A stretch of 64,000 nucleotides of DNA from JALHOM01 sp964615775 (GCA_964615775.1 CAZTQB010000001.1:62001-126000), one strand, 5' to 3'; numbered from the stretch's first letter, positions 42,062-50,602 are shown. The notes: generated from the letters alone by a model not told the origin. Program-made: numbers and translations.

Positions 42062-42347
42062 ACTTTTTTGTCCACCTACGTGGACGACTAAGTTCAGCGT
42101 CCGGCTTTAGTCGAGTGCCAAAACTAGCTCTTTAAAAAGAGCAGCCATTAACACTCGACTTTAGCCAGTAAGGCTTTGAGTAGAATGCTAGCAGAATTGT
42201 TAGACTTTCCTCGCCAAATTTATGGCTCTAAATATTTCAGATGCTGGTCTCGCTCCCGAGATCTCCTGACATATTTAGTGCCTTTTGCTACATAAATGTG
42301 TATTTATGCTGATGATTCCAAAAGGATGAAAGCAAAAATTAAGCTGT
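42062..42347 (+). ncRNA. Gene-free region packed with stem-loops; candidate structured ncRNA(s)
   Basis: Four independent structures lie in 280 bases. (a) GTCCAC/GTGGAC with loop CTAC (42070-42085). (b) GGCT-TT-AGTCGAGTG (42103-42117) pairing with CACTCGACT-TT-AGCC (42152-42166), enclosing GCTCTT/AAGAGC (42127-42142). (c) A 59-nt hairpin (42224-42282): GGC, CTAAATAT, CAG and GGTCTCG pair with CGAGATC, CTG, ATATTTAG and GCC around CTCC, with small internal loops. (d) TTTTGCT (42283-42289) with AGCAAAA (42331-42337), enclosing CATAAAT/ATTTATG (42291-42308). A G-T pair in (c) works as G-U only in plus-strand RNA. No protein gene is visible and no known RNA family matches. Confidence 0.5.
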
Positions 42348-43280
42348 TTAGTAGTTTTTACGCCGACCAAATCGGCTACGAAAATCTCCGTCAGATAATA
42401 ATGCAGCTATACCTACAACTAATATAATCGAAACTACGCCTCCTAGACCAATTCTCTCGAAAAAGTTACCTACACCGCTTAGAGGGTTGCGATTGTTAGT
42501 GTCGTAGGGTTGTCTGCCTTCGAAGGCGGCATCGTCAATCAATAGGCGTCTAGATGATATCTGTGGGTTTACGGCTGAAGAACCAGCAGGACATAGCTGA
42601 CTATCAACAGCTGATTTTATAAAATTAATATTCTGCTTAGACATTCTGGTTGGGTCGCGGTGCATATAGCCGCTGTCTTTTGTCGCTCGACGGAAGTTAG
42701 TGCGATATTTCTCGGTAGTCGATATGTGGTCTTCATTTAAAATTACTGGCAAGAACGGATTACGGCTCTCAGAGTTCCTGAAAATAATTGTTGAAACACT
42801 TGGTTTTAGTGGCCGAGTAATCGCACCATTACTCTTAGTGCAGGCGGTTGTACTTACACTGAGTGTTTCAACGCTGTTATTACCTGCTGCTAAATCATCG
42901 TTTAAAACACGGGCAATATTAAAATTAGATAAAACTACCGAACGACCAGAGTTTTTCTTAAGATTGGCAGCTAAGAGTTCAGAGAATGTTTGCCCTGCCA
43001 AAGCAGACTCAGCCTCAGTCGAAGTTTTAGATTTTGGTTGGTCATCACCGCAAGACTTAATTGCCCCAAAAATAGCTAAACTGCCAATTAAAACAGAGGT
43101 CCCGATAAGTAATGTTAGTTTATTTCGTTCGTAAAAACTCTTGTCGGAGTCTTCTAGTACTACTTGAGGCTTCCGATATTCGTCGTAAGTAGCGTTTGTG
43201 GCTTCATTATTCTCTAGATTCTCTGGCGGAAAGATCTTGTTGTCATGACTTTTTTCATTATCAGACTCTTTATTTGTCAT
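42348..43280 (-). CDS. Hypothetical membrane protein with large extracytoplasmic loop
   Basis: 310 residues from ATG 43280; the frame extends eight codons further upstream, but a TAAAAT -10 box (43289-43294, reverse strand) is placed for a leaderless start at 43280. A charged cytoplasmic N-terminus (about 1-55) is followed by a transmembrane helix (about 58-75, LTLLIGTSVLIGSLAIFGAI), about 190 residues outside with two cysteines (SVSTTACTKSNG; SQLCPAGSS), and a second helix near the C-terminus (LGGVVSIILVVGIAALL) ending in RSRFGRRKNY. No family is recognised. It is the only reverse-strand gene between rpsG and fusA. Confidence 0.65.
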   Translation of the reverse strand: MTNKESDNEKSHDNKIFPPENLENNEATNATYDEYRKPQVVLEDSDKSFYERNKLTLLIGTSVLIGSLAIFGAIKSCGDDQPKSKTSTEAESALAGQTFSELLAANLKKNSGRSVVLSNFNIARVLNDDLAAGNNSVETLSVSTTACTKSNGAITRPLKPSVSTIIFRNSESRNPFLPVILNEDHISTTEKYRTNFRRATKDSGYMHRDPTRMSKQNINFIKSAVDSQLCPAGSSAVNPQISSRRLLIDDAAFEGRQPYDTNNRNPLSGVGNFFERIGLGGVVSIILVVGIAALLSDGDFRSRFGRRKNY

Positions 43281-43411
43281 AATAATATATTTTACGCTCA
43301 GCAAATATAATTGTATATTATTTAATTTACAACAGCCGTTTAGCTATTAACCATTTTGTGGTAAAATTAGGTAAAGTATTATTAAAATTTATTTGAAAAG
43401 GGATATTAAAC

Positions 43412-45493
43412 GTGGCAAAAGTAGACATTAACAAACTCCGAAATATTGGAATCATTGCCCATATTGATGCAGGTAAGACAACGACTACCGAAGGTATTTT
43501 GTATCGAACTGGCCTAAAGCACAAAATTGGAGCTGTGCATGAGGGTGAAACTACAACTGACTGGATGGCTCAGGAACGTGAACGAGGTATCACTATTGTG
43601 TCAGCGGCGGTTACTTGCCACTGGAGAGATCATCAGATTAACATCATTGATACACCCGGTCACATCGATTTTACAGTAGAAGTGCAACGTAGTTTGCGAG
43701 TGCTAGATGGAGCAATTACGGTGTTTGACGGTAAAATGGGTGTCGAATCTCAATCAGAAACTGTTTGGCGACAAGCTGACAGCTACAACGTGCCGCGTAT
43801 TTGTTTTATTAACAAAATTAACCAAACTGGTGGCGATTTTTATAAGTCGCTTGAATCAATCCACAATCGTCTTAGCAAGCGAGCTTTTCCGATCCATTTG
43901 CCGATTGGCTTTGAGCAGTCCGTTAATGGAATTGTCGATCTAGTAAGTATGAAATCGTACACTTATAAAGATTTTACAGACAAAGAGCTGGTTGAAGGAG
44001 AAATCCCGGCTGATATGCTTGAAGAGGCTAAACGTTACCGAAGTTTGCTTATCGAGAATGCTGTTGCAGAAGATGAAGCTATGCTTGAAAAATACCTAGA
44101 AGTTGGCGAAGAAGGCATGAGTGAAGAAGACATTCGTTCAAGTATTCGTTCAGCAGTGCTAACTGGTGCATTTTTCATCGTAACTGGCGGTGATGGTCGA
44201 GGTGTAATTGTAGAGAAGTTGCTAGATATTGCTACCGAATACCTACCAAGTCCACTTGACAGAGGCTCTAACTGGGGTACACACCCCAAAACTGATGAAG
44301 AAGTCGAACGAAAGCCGTCTGAGAGTGAGCCACTAGCTGGCCTAGCCTTCAAGATTACGACTGACCCATTTGTTGGCAAGTTGGCTTATTACCGAGTTTA
44401 TTCTGGCAAGCTAACTGCCGGAAGCTATGTTTTGAACAGCTCGACTGGCGAAAAAGAGCGAATTGGCCGAATTGTTCGCATGCAAGCTGATAAGCGAGAG
44501 GAAGTTAGCGAAGTGGTGGCTGGCGATATTGCTGCTATCGTCGGACTTAAAAATACCACTACTGGTAACACGCTGTGCGACCAAAACAACCCAATAATCT
44601 TAGAGAGCATCACCTTCCCAGAGCCACCAGTAAGTATTGCTATCGAGCCAAAAACTAAGTCTGACCAAGAAAAAATGAGCCTGGCTTTGCAACGACTAGC
44701 CGAAGAAGACCCAACTTTTCGGGTAAACGTCAATGACGAAACTGGTCAAACTATCATCTCTGGTATGGGTGAATTACACCTTGAAATTTTAGTAGATCGC
44801 ATGAAGCGAGAGTTCTCAGTAGAAGCAAATATAGGTCAGCCACAGGTCGCTTATCGTGAAACTATCCGTAAGGACGCTGTAGAAGTAGAAGGTAAGTTTG
44901 TTCGTCAGAGTGGTGGTCGTGGTCAGTATGGCCATGTTTGGCTACGCCTTAGCCAGAATGAAGCAGGTAAGGGCTTCGAGTTTATCAACTCTATCAAGGG
45001 TGGAGTTGTGCCTGGTGAGTATATCAAGCCGGTTCAGCAAGGAATTGAAGAGGCTATGAGTAATGGTGTTGTAGCTGGTTACCCGGTAGTCGATATTAAA
45101 GCAGAATTATATGATGGTAGTTACCACGACGTTGACTCTTCAGAGATGGCCTTTAAAATTGCTGGATCAATGGCTCTACAAGATGGTGTCAAGAAAGCTA
45201 GTCCAGTTTTGCTGGAGCCAATTATGAAGGTAGTAGCAGTAACTCCAGAAGAATTTATGGGTGATGTAATTGGTTCATTGAACTCAAAGCGTGGTCGTAT
45301 TGAAAGTATGGACGACCTTCAGAATGGTGTTAAGCAAATTACCGCTTTTGTACCACTGGGTGAGTTATTTGGTTATACTACAGAGCTAAGAAGCTCTACC
45401 CAGGGTCGAGCTAGTTCGTCAATGGAGCTAGATCACTATGCCGACGTACCGCCAAATGTTGCCGAAGCTATAATTGCCAAAAACGGCAAATAA
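43412..45493 (+). CDS. fusA: Elongation factor G
   Basis: Translocase GTPase, 693 residues, GTG start with AAAAGGGA upstream. P-loop AHIDAGKTTTTE (about 18), switch 1 RGITIVSAAVT, switch 2 DTPGHIDF, and domains II-V are all present, with GRGQYGHVWLRL in domain IV and LGELFGYTTELRSSTQGRASSSMELDHY at the end. The guanine-specificity motif, NKxD in almost all translational GTPases, reads NKIN at 134-137 (then QTGGDF, replacing RTGADF). The change is visible in the codons (aac aaa att aac). The str operon is split: a secretion locus lies upstream and otsAB lies between this gene and tuf. Confidence 0.98.
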   Translation: MAKVDINKLRNIGIIAHIDAGKTTTTEGILYRTGLKHKIGAVHEGETTTDWMAQERERGITIVSAAVTCHWRDHQINIIDTPGHIDFTVEVQRSLRVLDGAITVFDGKMGVESQSETVWRQADSYNVPRICFINKINQTGGDFYKSLESIHNRLSKRAFPIHLPIGFEQSVNGIVDLVSMKSYTYKDFTDKELVEGEIPADMLEEAKRYRSLLIENAVAEDEAMLEKYLEVGEEGMSEEDIRSSIRSAVLTGAFFIVTGGDGRGVIVEKLLDIATEYLPSPLDRGSNWGTHPKTDEEVERKPSESEPLAGLAFKITTDPFVGKLAYYRVYSGKLTAGSYVLNSSTGEKERIGRIVRMQADKREEVSEVVAGDIAAIVGLKNTTTGNTLCDQNNPIILESITFPEPPVSIAIEPKTKSDQEKMSLALQRLAEEDPTFRVNVNDETGQTIISGMGELHLEILVDRMKREFSVEANIGQPQVAYRETIRKDAVEVEGKFVRQSGGRGQYGHVWLRLSQNEAGKGFEFINSIKGGVVPGEYIKPVQQGIEEAMSNGVVAGYPVVDIKAELYDGSYHDVDSSEMAFKIAGSMALQDGVKKASPVLLEPIMKVVAVTPEEFMGDVIGSLNSKRGRIESMDDLQNGVKQITAFVPLGELFGYTTELRSSTQGRASSSMELDHYADVPPNVAEAIIAKNGK

Positions 45494-45499
45494 AAGCAC

Positions 45500-47704
45500 T
45501 TAAATCAGTTTTTTCAGTAACTCATGAACATGGCTGACTGAACGAATGCGGTAATTAGCTGCAGTTTGGTCGCGTCCAACCTTGATAGTGTAATTATGCT
45601 TGCCAATTACTTTAAACATATCTTCATCTGTATAATCATCACCAATTGCCAAAATTAAGCTTGGCTTTAGTTTCTTAATAGTACTAGCTACTAAGATATC
45701 TTTACCTACAGTTTTGGGTTTAATCTCGATTATTTTACTGCCTTGGCAAATGTCAAGAGAAGTATCTAGTAAGATTCGGCTTAATTCATTTATCAGTCCT
45801 TCTTTTCGTACAAATGCCAGTTGTTCCGGAACTGTACGATAATGCCAAACTATTGAGGATTTTTTGTCTTCTACGTATGCTCCAGGTGTTCGTAGCGTAT
45901 ATTTAGTAAGTAAGTTTAAAATTTCTTGCCTCTTGCCGTCAAAATTATGCTCTTTAGTTTGCCATTTTCCATCAACTTTTAATGCTGCACCATGCTCACC
46001 TGCTAAGTTGACCTTGTAACTGCCAAACCATTTTTCCAGAGTTTCAGCTGGTCTACCACTGATAATATAAACTGTATTTTTAGGATCACTTGATATTTTT
46101 TTTAAAATATCACGCAGGTCTTTCGATGGCTCGGGATCGTAGATTTTTTGAGTTGAAACAAAATCACGTAACGTACCATCATAATCCAGTAAAATTAGAC
46201 GTTTTTTAGATTGAGTGTAGTTTTCATATAGCTTTAGCTCATCTTTTTTTGTCATAATTTTGCGGTATTGGGTTGCTTGAGTTTGTTTGATGGCTCGAAG
46301 CTGTTCAATAAAATCTTCTGCCCATCGTTGTATTGTGTATTCAGAAATACGTTGTTTCATCAATTTGATACGAGCTTTTTGTTGTTTTTCGGGCATGTTT
46401 AAACCGTCTTCAATCGCTTTGACGATGCTACGAGTGTCGTTGGGATTAACCTTTATAGCTTCATGCAGCTCATCAACTGCACCGGCCATCTCGCTCAAGA
46501 TAAGAACACCATCGTTGTCAGTCCGGCAAGCCACAAATTCTTTAGCAACTAGGTTCATACCGTCTCTTATTGGTGTAACTAAAGCAATATCTGATGCACT
46601 GTAGAGTGCGACTAATTCGTCGAAAGGTAAATTTTTGAACTGATAAGAAATTGGCGTCCATTTAACATCGGCGTACTGACCGTTAATTCGGCCAATAGCC
46701 TGCTCAATTTGATCACGCAAATGTTGATAAGTTTCTACGTCCGTTCGTGATGGTACGGCTACCACGACCAGACTGACTTTACCGTGTTGATGCGGATGTT
46801 CTTTTAAAAATAGCTCAAAAGCTTCCAAACGCTCTAAAATGCCTTTTGAATAATCTAGTCTGTCGACTGACAGAATTATTTTTTGATTTTTGTAGATTTT
46901 GTTGATTTCTCTAGCCCGTTTGCTGACAGTCCGAGAGTTGGCGGCTTCATCAAACTTTTTGTAATCAATTCCAATCGGGAAGCTGTCGGCCGTAGTGTTG
47001 CGGCCATAATTGTCAATCGACGAGCCTTTAACTTCGCTGGACAAGATCCTCTTGCAGCTACTTAAAAAATGCCTAACGTAGTCGTAAATATGAAAGCCAA
47101 CTAAATCGCTTCCCATAAGCCCCTCTAATATTTCACGACGATTTGGTAGCTGCCGAATAATCTCATATGACGGGAATGGAATATGCAGGAAAAAGCCAAT
47201 TGCTAATCTTGGCAAGAGTATTCGCAGTTTTTGTGGTAGGAGCATTAGGTGATAATCATGAACCCAAACATAAGAGTTTACGTCAATATTAGTTATGACC
47301 GCACTTGCATAGGCTTCATTTACATCTTGATAAGCTTTCCAGTATTTAGGGTTGTTGTTTGCATAAGATTGAAAATAATGGAACAGCGGCCAAATTGTAT
47401 CGTTGGCATAGCCTGAGTAAAAATTATCAACCTGTTTTTGATTGAGATAAACTGGTATAAAATTATGTTCTTCTAGAGTAGCCTCGATCTGTTTTCTGTC
47501 ATCTGTAGTTAACTCTTCGCTAGCAATTCCTGGCCAGCCAATCCATAAAAAAGATTCTTTGTCTATGTCTAGAGACGACATTGCCGTAGCTAATCCACCG
47601 CTACTACTCGAGAACTGCAGCTTACCCTTCTCGTCTTTTGATACGCTAATCGGCAACCGGTTAGATACAACTACCAGTTTCTGTCCTGACTCTAGTAAAC
47701 TCAT
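45500..47704 (-). CDS. otsAB: Trehalose-6-phosphate synthase/phosphatase fusion (OtsA-OtsB)
   Basis: 734 residues. The frame extends to 47929, overlapping tuf, but the ATG at 47704 is preceded by AAGGAG and begins MSLLESGQKLVVVSNRLPIS, the standard OtsA N-terminus. The GT20 synthase domain (about 1-475) has WIGWPG, WVHDYHLMLLP, FFLHIPFPS and DRLDYSKGI; the HAD-type phosphatase domain (about 500-734) has LLDYDGTLRDF, VYIISGRPAETL and AIGDDYTDEDMF. One chain would make trehalose from UDP-glucose and glucose-6-phosphate via trehalose-6-phosphate, an osmoprotectant. Such fusions are common in eukaryotes and some bacteria. It runs against fusA and tuf, dividing the str operon. Confidence 0.95.
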   Translation of the reverse strand: MSLLESGQKLVVVSNRLPISVSKDEKGKLQFSSSSGGLATAMSSLDIDKESFLWIGWPGIASEELTTDDRKQIEATLEEHNFIPVYLNQKQVDNFYSGYANDTIWPLFHYFQSYANNNPKYWKAYQDVNEAYASAVITNIDVNSYVWVHDYHLMLLPQKLRILLPRLAIGFFLHIPFPSYEIIRQLPNRREILEGLMGSDLVGFHIYDYVRHFLSSCKRILSSEVKGSSIDNYGRNTTADSFPIGIDYKKFDEAANSRTVSKRAREINKIYKNQKIILSVDRLDYSKGILERLEAFELFLKEHPHQHGKVSLVVVAVPSRTDVETYQHLRDQIEQAIGRINGQYADVKWTPISYQFKNLPFDELVALYSASDIALVTPIRDGMNLVAKEFVACRTDNDGVLILSEMAGAVDELHEAIKVNPNDTRSIVKAIEDGLNMPEKQQKARIKLMKQRISEYTIQRWAEDFIEQLRAIKQTQATQYRKIMTKKDELKLYENYTQSKKRLILLDYDGTLRDFVSTQKIYDPEPSKDLRDILKKISSDPKNTVYIISGRPAETLEKWFGSYKVNLAGEHGAALKVDGKWQTKEHNFDGKRQEILNLLTKYTLRTPGAYVEDKKSSIVWHYRTVPEQLAFVRKEGLINELSRILLDTSLDICQGSKIIEIKPKTVGKDILVASTIKKLKPSLILAIGDDYTDEDMFKVIGKHNYTIKVGRDQTAANYRIRSVSHVHELLKKLI

Positions 47705-47785
47705 TTTTCTCCTTCTTAGCCTCTTAATAGAGAGTATATCATTATATTTACAAACTAAATTGTTAGCTATGTTACATTTAATATC

Positions 47786-47815
47786 TTTACATGGAGTACT
47801 AAAATAGGTTAATAT
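47786..47815 (+). promoter_or_regulatory. tuf promoter
   Basis: TTTACA (47786-47791), 18 nt, TAATAT (47810-47815). The predicted start near 47822 gives a leader of about 75 nt. Confidence 0.6.
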
Positions 47816-47826
47816 ATCTCGGTAAC

Positions 47827-47863
47827 ATATGTGTGCCTTTAGTTTTGCCTTGGCTACGCATAT
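47827..47863 (+). promoter_or_regulatory. tuf leader stem-loop
   Basis: ATATGTGTG (47827-47835) pairs with TACGCATAT (47855-47863), nine pairs including two G-U pairs that work only in plus-strand RNA. It begins about five bases after the predicted transcription start and is followed by an AT-rich run and AAGGAG. Confidence 0.5.
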
Positions 47864-47898
47864 TTTAATAACAATAATTAATTTTAAGGAGCTAAATA

Positions 47899-49083
47899 AT
47901 GGCTGACCAATTTGACAGAAGCAAGCCACACGTAAACGTTGGTACTATGGGTCACGTTGACCACGGTAAAACTACGTTGACGGCTGCTATCACACACGTA
48001 CTTGCAAAGAAACTTCCAAGTGCAGTAAACCAACCTAAGAATTACGAAGATATCGACAATGCCCCAGAGGAAAAAGCTCGTGGTATTACGATTGCTACTT
48101 CTCACCAAGAGTATGAAAGCGAAAAGCGTCACTATGCTCACGTCGACATGCCTGGTCACGCCGACTACGTCAAAAACATGATTACTGGTGCGGCTCAGAT
48201 TGATGGTGCTATTTTGGTTGTGGGTGCCAATGATGGTCCTTTACCACAAACTCGTGAGCATGTTTTGCTTGCTCGGCAGGTTGGTGTGCCAAAAATTCTT
48301 GTTTTTATGAACAAAATGGACCTAGCCGACCCAGAGTTAGTTGAACTTGTAGAGATGGATATCCGAGAGTTGCTTGCAAAAAACGGTTTTGATGAGGATG
48401 CTCCTATTATTAAAGGTTCTGCCACTAAAGCTCTAGATGGTGACGCTGCTAGCGAAGACGCTATTATGGAACTAGTTAAAGCTATGGATGACTTCATTCC
48501 AGAGCCAAAGCGTGAACTAGATAAGCCATTTTTGATGCCTGTTGAGGACGTTTTCTCAATCAAAGGTCGTGGTACTGTAGCCACAGGTCGTATTGAACAG
48601 GGTATTGTTAAGATAAACGATGAAGTCGAAATTGTTGGTATTCGTGACCCACGAAAGTCTGTTGTAACTGGTATTGAAGCCTTCAAGAAAAATCTTGATC
48701 AAGGACAGGCTGGCGACAACGCAGGTATTTTACTGCGAGGTATCGAGCGAGATGATATTGAACGTGGTCAGGTTATTGCTAAGCCGGGTTCTATTACACC
48801 TCACACTGAATTTGAGTCAGAGGTTTATATTCTTACTAAAGAGGAGGGTGGTCGTCACACACCATTCTTCAAGGGCTATAAACCACAATTTTACTTCCGT
48901 ACAACTGACGTGACTGGTGAAGTTGAGCTGCCAGCTGACAAAGAAATGGTTATGCCAGGTGACACAATAACCTTTACTGTTAAGCTACAGGCTCCAATTG
49001 CTATGGAGCAAGGTCTTCGTTTTGCTATTCGTGAAGGTGGCCGTACTGTTGGTGCTGGTGTAGTTACCAAGATCAATAAATAA
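47899..49083 (+). CDS. tuf: Elongation factor Tu
   Basis: GTPase delivering aminoacyl-tRNA, 394 residues. P-loop GHVDHGKT (about 17-24), the RGITIATSHQEYE effector region, switch 2 DMPGHADY, and a canonical NKMD (about 134), unlike fusA. Domains II and III follow, with GRGTVATGRIEQG and the C-terminal RFAIREGGRTVGAGVVTKI. AAGGAG lies seven bases before the ATG. It has its own promoter and leader because otsAB separates it from fusA. A strong terminator follows, so rpsJ is transcribed separately. Confidence 0.98.
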   Translation: MADQFDRSKPHVNVGTMGHVDHGKTTLTAAITHVLAKKLPSAVNQPKNYEDIDNAPEEKARGITIATSHQEYESEKRHYAHVDMPGHADYVKNMITGAAQIDGAILVVGANDGPLPQTREHVLLARQVGVPKILVFMNKMDLADPELVELVEMDIRELLAKNGFDEDAPIIKGSATKALDGDAASEDAIMELVKAMDDFIPEPKRELDKPFLMPVEDVFSIKGRGTVATGRIEQGIVKINDEVEIVGIRDPRKSVVTGIEAFKKNLDQGQAGDNAGILLRGIERDDIERGQVIAKPGSITPHTEFESEVYILTKEEGGRHTPFFKGYKPQFYFRTTDVTGEVELPADKEMVMPGDTITFTVKLQAPIAMEQGLRFAIREGGRTVGAGVVTKINK

Positions 49084-49107
49084 TTTAGTTTTTTAAGCTA
49101 AAAATTA

Positions 49108-49139
49108 AAAACTCTCGTCTAATGTGCGAGAGTTTTTTA
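49108..49139 (+). terminator. Intrinsic terminator after tuf
   Basis: ACTCTCG (49111-49117), nine-base loop, CGAGAGT (49127-49133), preceded by A residues and followed by TTTTT. Strong and probably bidirectional. Confidence 0.9.
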
Positions 49140-49154
49140 TACTAAGAAGCACTA

Positions 49155-49183
49155 TGTACAAATGCAGAAAAAACTAGTATAAT
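49155..49183 (+). promoter_or_regulatory. rpsJ promoter
   Basis: TGTACA (49155-49160), 17 nt, TATAAT (49178-49183). The predicted start near 49190 leaves a leader of about 85 nt with no clear structure. Confidence 0.65.
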
Positions 49184-49273
49184 TTGTTAAGTTATACAAA
49201 ACTTGCTGATTAAAAGTTATTTTTGAAAAACAAAATAATGTTACAGCAGACTAAATGAAAGGAATAACACCTT

Positions 49274-49621
49274 ATGGCTGAAGCCAAAAAAACCACTAAA
49301 CCGATGGCTAGCGATAGTAAGCAACGGATTCGGATTCGCTTAAAAGCTTATGACCACAAACTGATCGACCAGTCAGCTAAGCAGATTGTCGATACAGCAA
49401 TTAGGACTGGTGCCAAGATTGCCGGGCCAGTACCTTTGCCAACTCGCAGAAGCACCTTTACGGTTGTTAAAAGTCCACATGTTTATAAAAAAGGTCGTGA
49501 GCAGTTTGAGATGAGAGTTCACAAACGCTTGATTGACGTTGTTGAACCAACCCCAAAAACGATTGATAGCTTGATGAATTTGTCTCTTCCTGCTGGCTGC
49601 GATGCTGAAATAAAGATGTAG
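49274..49621 (+). CDS. rpsJ: 30S ribosomal protein S10
   Basis: Head protein of the 30S subunit and NusG/NusB partner in antitermination. 115 residues; about 12 extra residues at the N-terminus (MAEAKKTTKPMASDSKQ) precede the usual RIRIRLKAYDHKLID. GPVPLPTRRSTFTVVKSPHVYKK and the C-terminal PAGCDAEIKM are conserved. GAAAGGAA precedes the ATG. In most bacteria rplC follows immediately; here two unrelated genes with a new promoter intervene, so the S10 operon is broken. Confidence 0.97.
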   Translation: MAEAKKTTKPMASDSKQRIRIRLKAYDHKLIDQSAKQIVDTAIRTGAKIAGPVPLPTRRSTFTVVKSPHVYKKGREQFEMRVHKRLIDVVEPTPKTIDSLMNLSLPAGCDAEIKM

Positions 49622-49634
49622 CTCTAACCTGTCA

Positions 49635-49663
49635 TTGACAAAGCTTTACAACAAGTGTATAAT
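49635..49663 (+). promoter_or_regulatory. Perfect consensus promoter for the 199-residue exported protein
   Basis: TTGACA (49635-49640), exactly 17 nt, TATAAT (49658-49663): a 12/12 match to the housekeeping consensus, the strongest promoter seen here. It begins 14 bases after the rpsJ stop. Confidence 0.9.
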
Positions 49664-49685
49664 ATATACTAAGTAAAATATTGTC

Positions 49686-50285
49686 ATGGAAAACGGTCTA
49701 GAATCAAACCAAGGCTTAAAGCCAAACCACTTAGTAGAAACTATTAAAAGATTTGAGCGGTTTAGTGCTGCTTTTTTGGGAAGCTTGGCACTTACTACTA
49801 TACTCAATACTGTTGCTCCTTTTGCACAGGCCTCGACCCAACTACCAATTAAGTCAACTGACCCTGGACTGGTACAAGAGTGTCGTAGGCAAGCCTTGCC
49901 GGAGTATCCGACAGATACTGTCGAATTTGTTAGAAACAAGAATACAGTTAGCGTTACTCTTTCAGCTTATGATATTACACCAAAGTGCGAAAAACTTTTA
50001 ACCCGCTCCTCTCAGGCAGTAATTTGGCCACTTAATTCTAATGGCGTACCAAGCTCATCATATATAAAACTTAAATCGATTTCACAAGATTATAGCGAAG
50101 AAAAAACAAAATTAACCCTAGCTTCATCTCAGCTAAAAAAGTCAGTTGGATTTATGGTCGCAATTGATAATTCAATCAAATGGAAGATTGGTCAAAAACC
50201 AGAACGACAAGCTCCTATATTTATTTATCGACAAGGAAACTATAAAAGTCCAATTCAAGCCGAAGTAGGCCCTGATCGAGACTAA
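49686..50285 (+). CDS. Putative exported protein, unknown function
   Basis: 199 residues. A 25-residue charged N-terminus precedes a hydrophobic segment (about 28-49, FSAAFLGSLALTTILNTVAPFAQA) ending in a signal-peptidase-like AQAS. The exported part has a conserved-looking pair of cysteines (QECRRQ; KCEKLL) and beta-rich stretches (FVRNKNTVSVTLSAYDI; TKLTLASSQLKKSVGFMVAI). The long pre-sequence resembles that of the 23.8-kb exported protein. It is driven by a perfect consensus promoter, so it is probably abundant. No family is recognised. Confidence 0.65.
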   Translation: MENGLESNQGLKPNHLVETIKRFERFSAAFLGSLALTTILNTVAPFAQASTQLPIKSTDPGLVQECRRQALPEYPTDTVEFVRNKNTVSVTLSAYDITPKCEKLLTRSSQAVIWPLNSNGVPSSSYIKLKSISQDYSEEKTKLTLASSQLKKSVGFMVAIDNSIKWKIGQKPERQAPIFIYRQGNYKSPIQAEVGPDRD

Positions 50286-50317
50286 CAACCTAGATAAAAA
50301 TGTGTTTTAATTAATAT

Positions 50318-50602
50318 ATGTCAAAAGCAAAAACAAAAAAACTACAAAAGACTAATAAAAAAACAACTGAATCGGACCAAGCCTATTTTCTAAAAATAGT
50401 TATATATCTGATTTTAGCTAGTTTTTGGCTACGAATTTATACTAACTCTGGAGCAGAAATTCCCATTCCTATAGGTGGTGTTGTGGCGGTTATTTATGCA
50501 TTACGTGATCGTTCTCAGATTGATCGCAGGATTGAGCTAGCAATCATTTTGGTGGCGATGTTTGTGTCGTTTTGGCTACCTATTGGACTATACATCGGTT
50601 AG
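50318..50602 (+). CDS. Small hypothetical membrane protein
   Basis: 94 residues. A lysine/threonine-rich cytoplasmic start (MSKAKTKKLQKTNKKTTESD) is followed by three short hydrophobic segments (about 25-41, 48-60 and 72-92). Ends in WLPIGLYIG. It is 32 bases after the exported protein gene and probably shares its promoter. No binding site stands out and no family is recognised, but the hydropathy pattern and the preserved frame support a real gene. Confidence 0.55.
   Translation: MSKAKTKKLQKTNKKTTESDQAYFLKIVIYLILASFWLRIYTNSGAEIPIPIGGVVAVIYALRDRSQIDRRIELAIILVAMFVSFWLPIGLYIG

Noticed and set aside
41842..42135. 97-codon frame after the hydrolase gene, or its 82-codon part from ATG 41887.
   Set aside because: Overlaps the hydrolase gene, lacks a clear ribosome binding site, has skewed composition, and runs into the hairpin region.
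42224..42282. Reverse-strand reading of the 59-nt hairpin resembles the signal recognition particle RNA core (CAGG ... GGAG loop ... AGCA).
   Set aside because: The helix between the internal loop and the tetraloop is about twice the SRP length, and the G-U pair supports the plus strand.
48195..48686. 163-codon reverse-strand frame inside tuf.
   Set aside because: Antisense shadow of a highly conserved gene; composition is serine/threonine-heavy.
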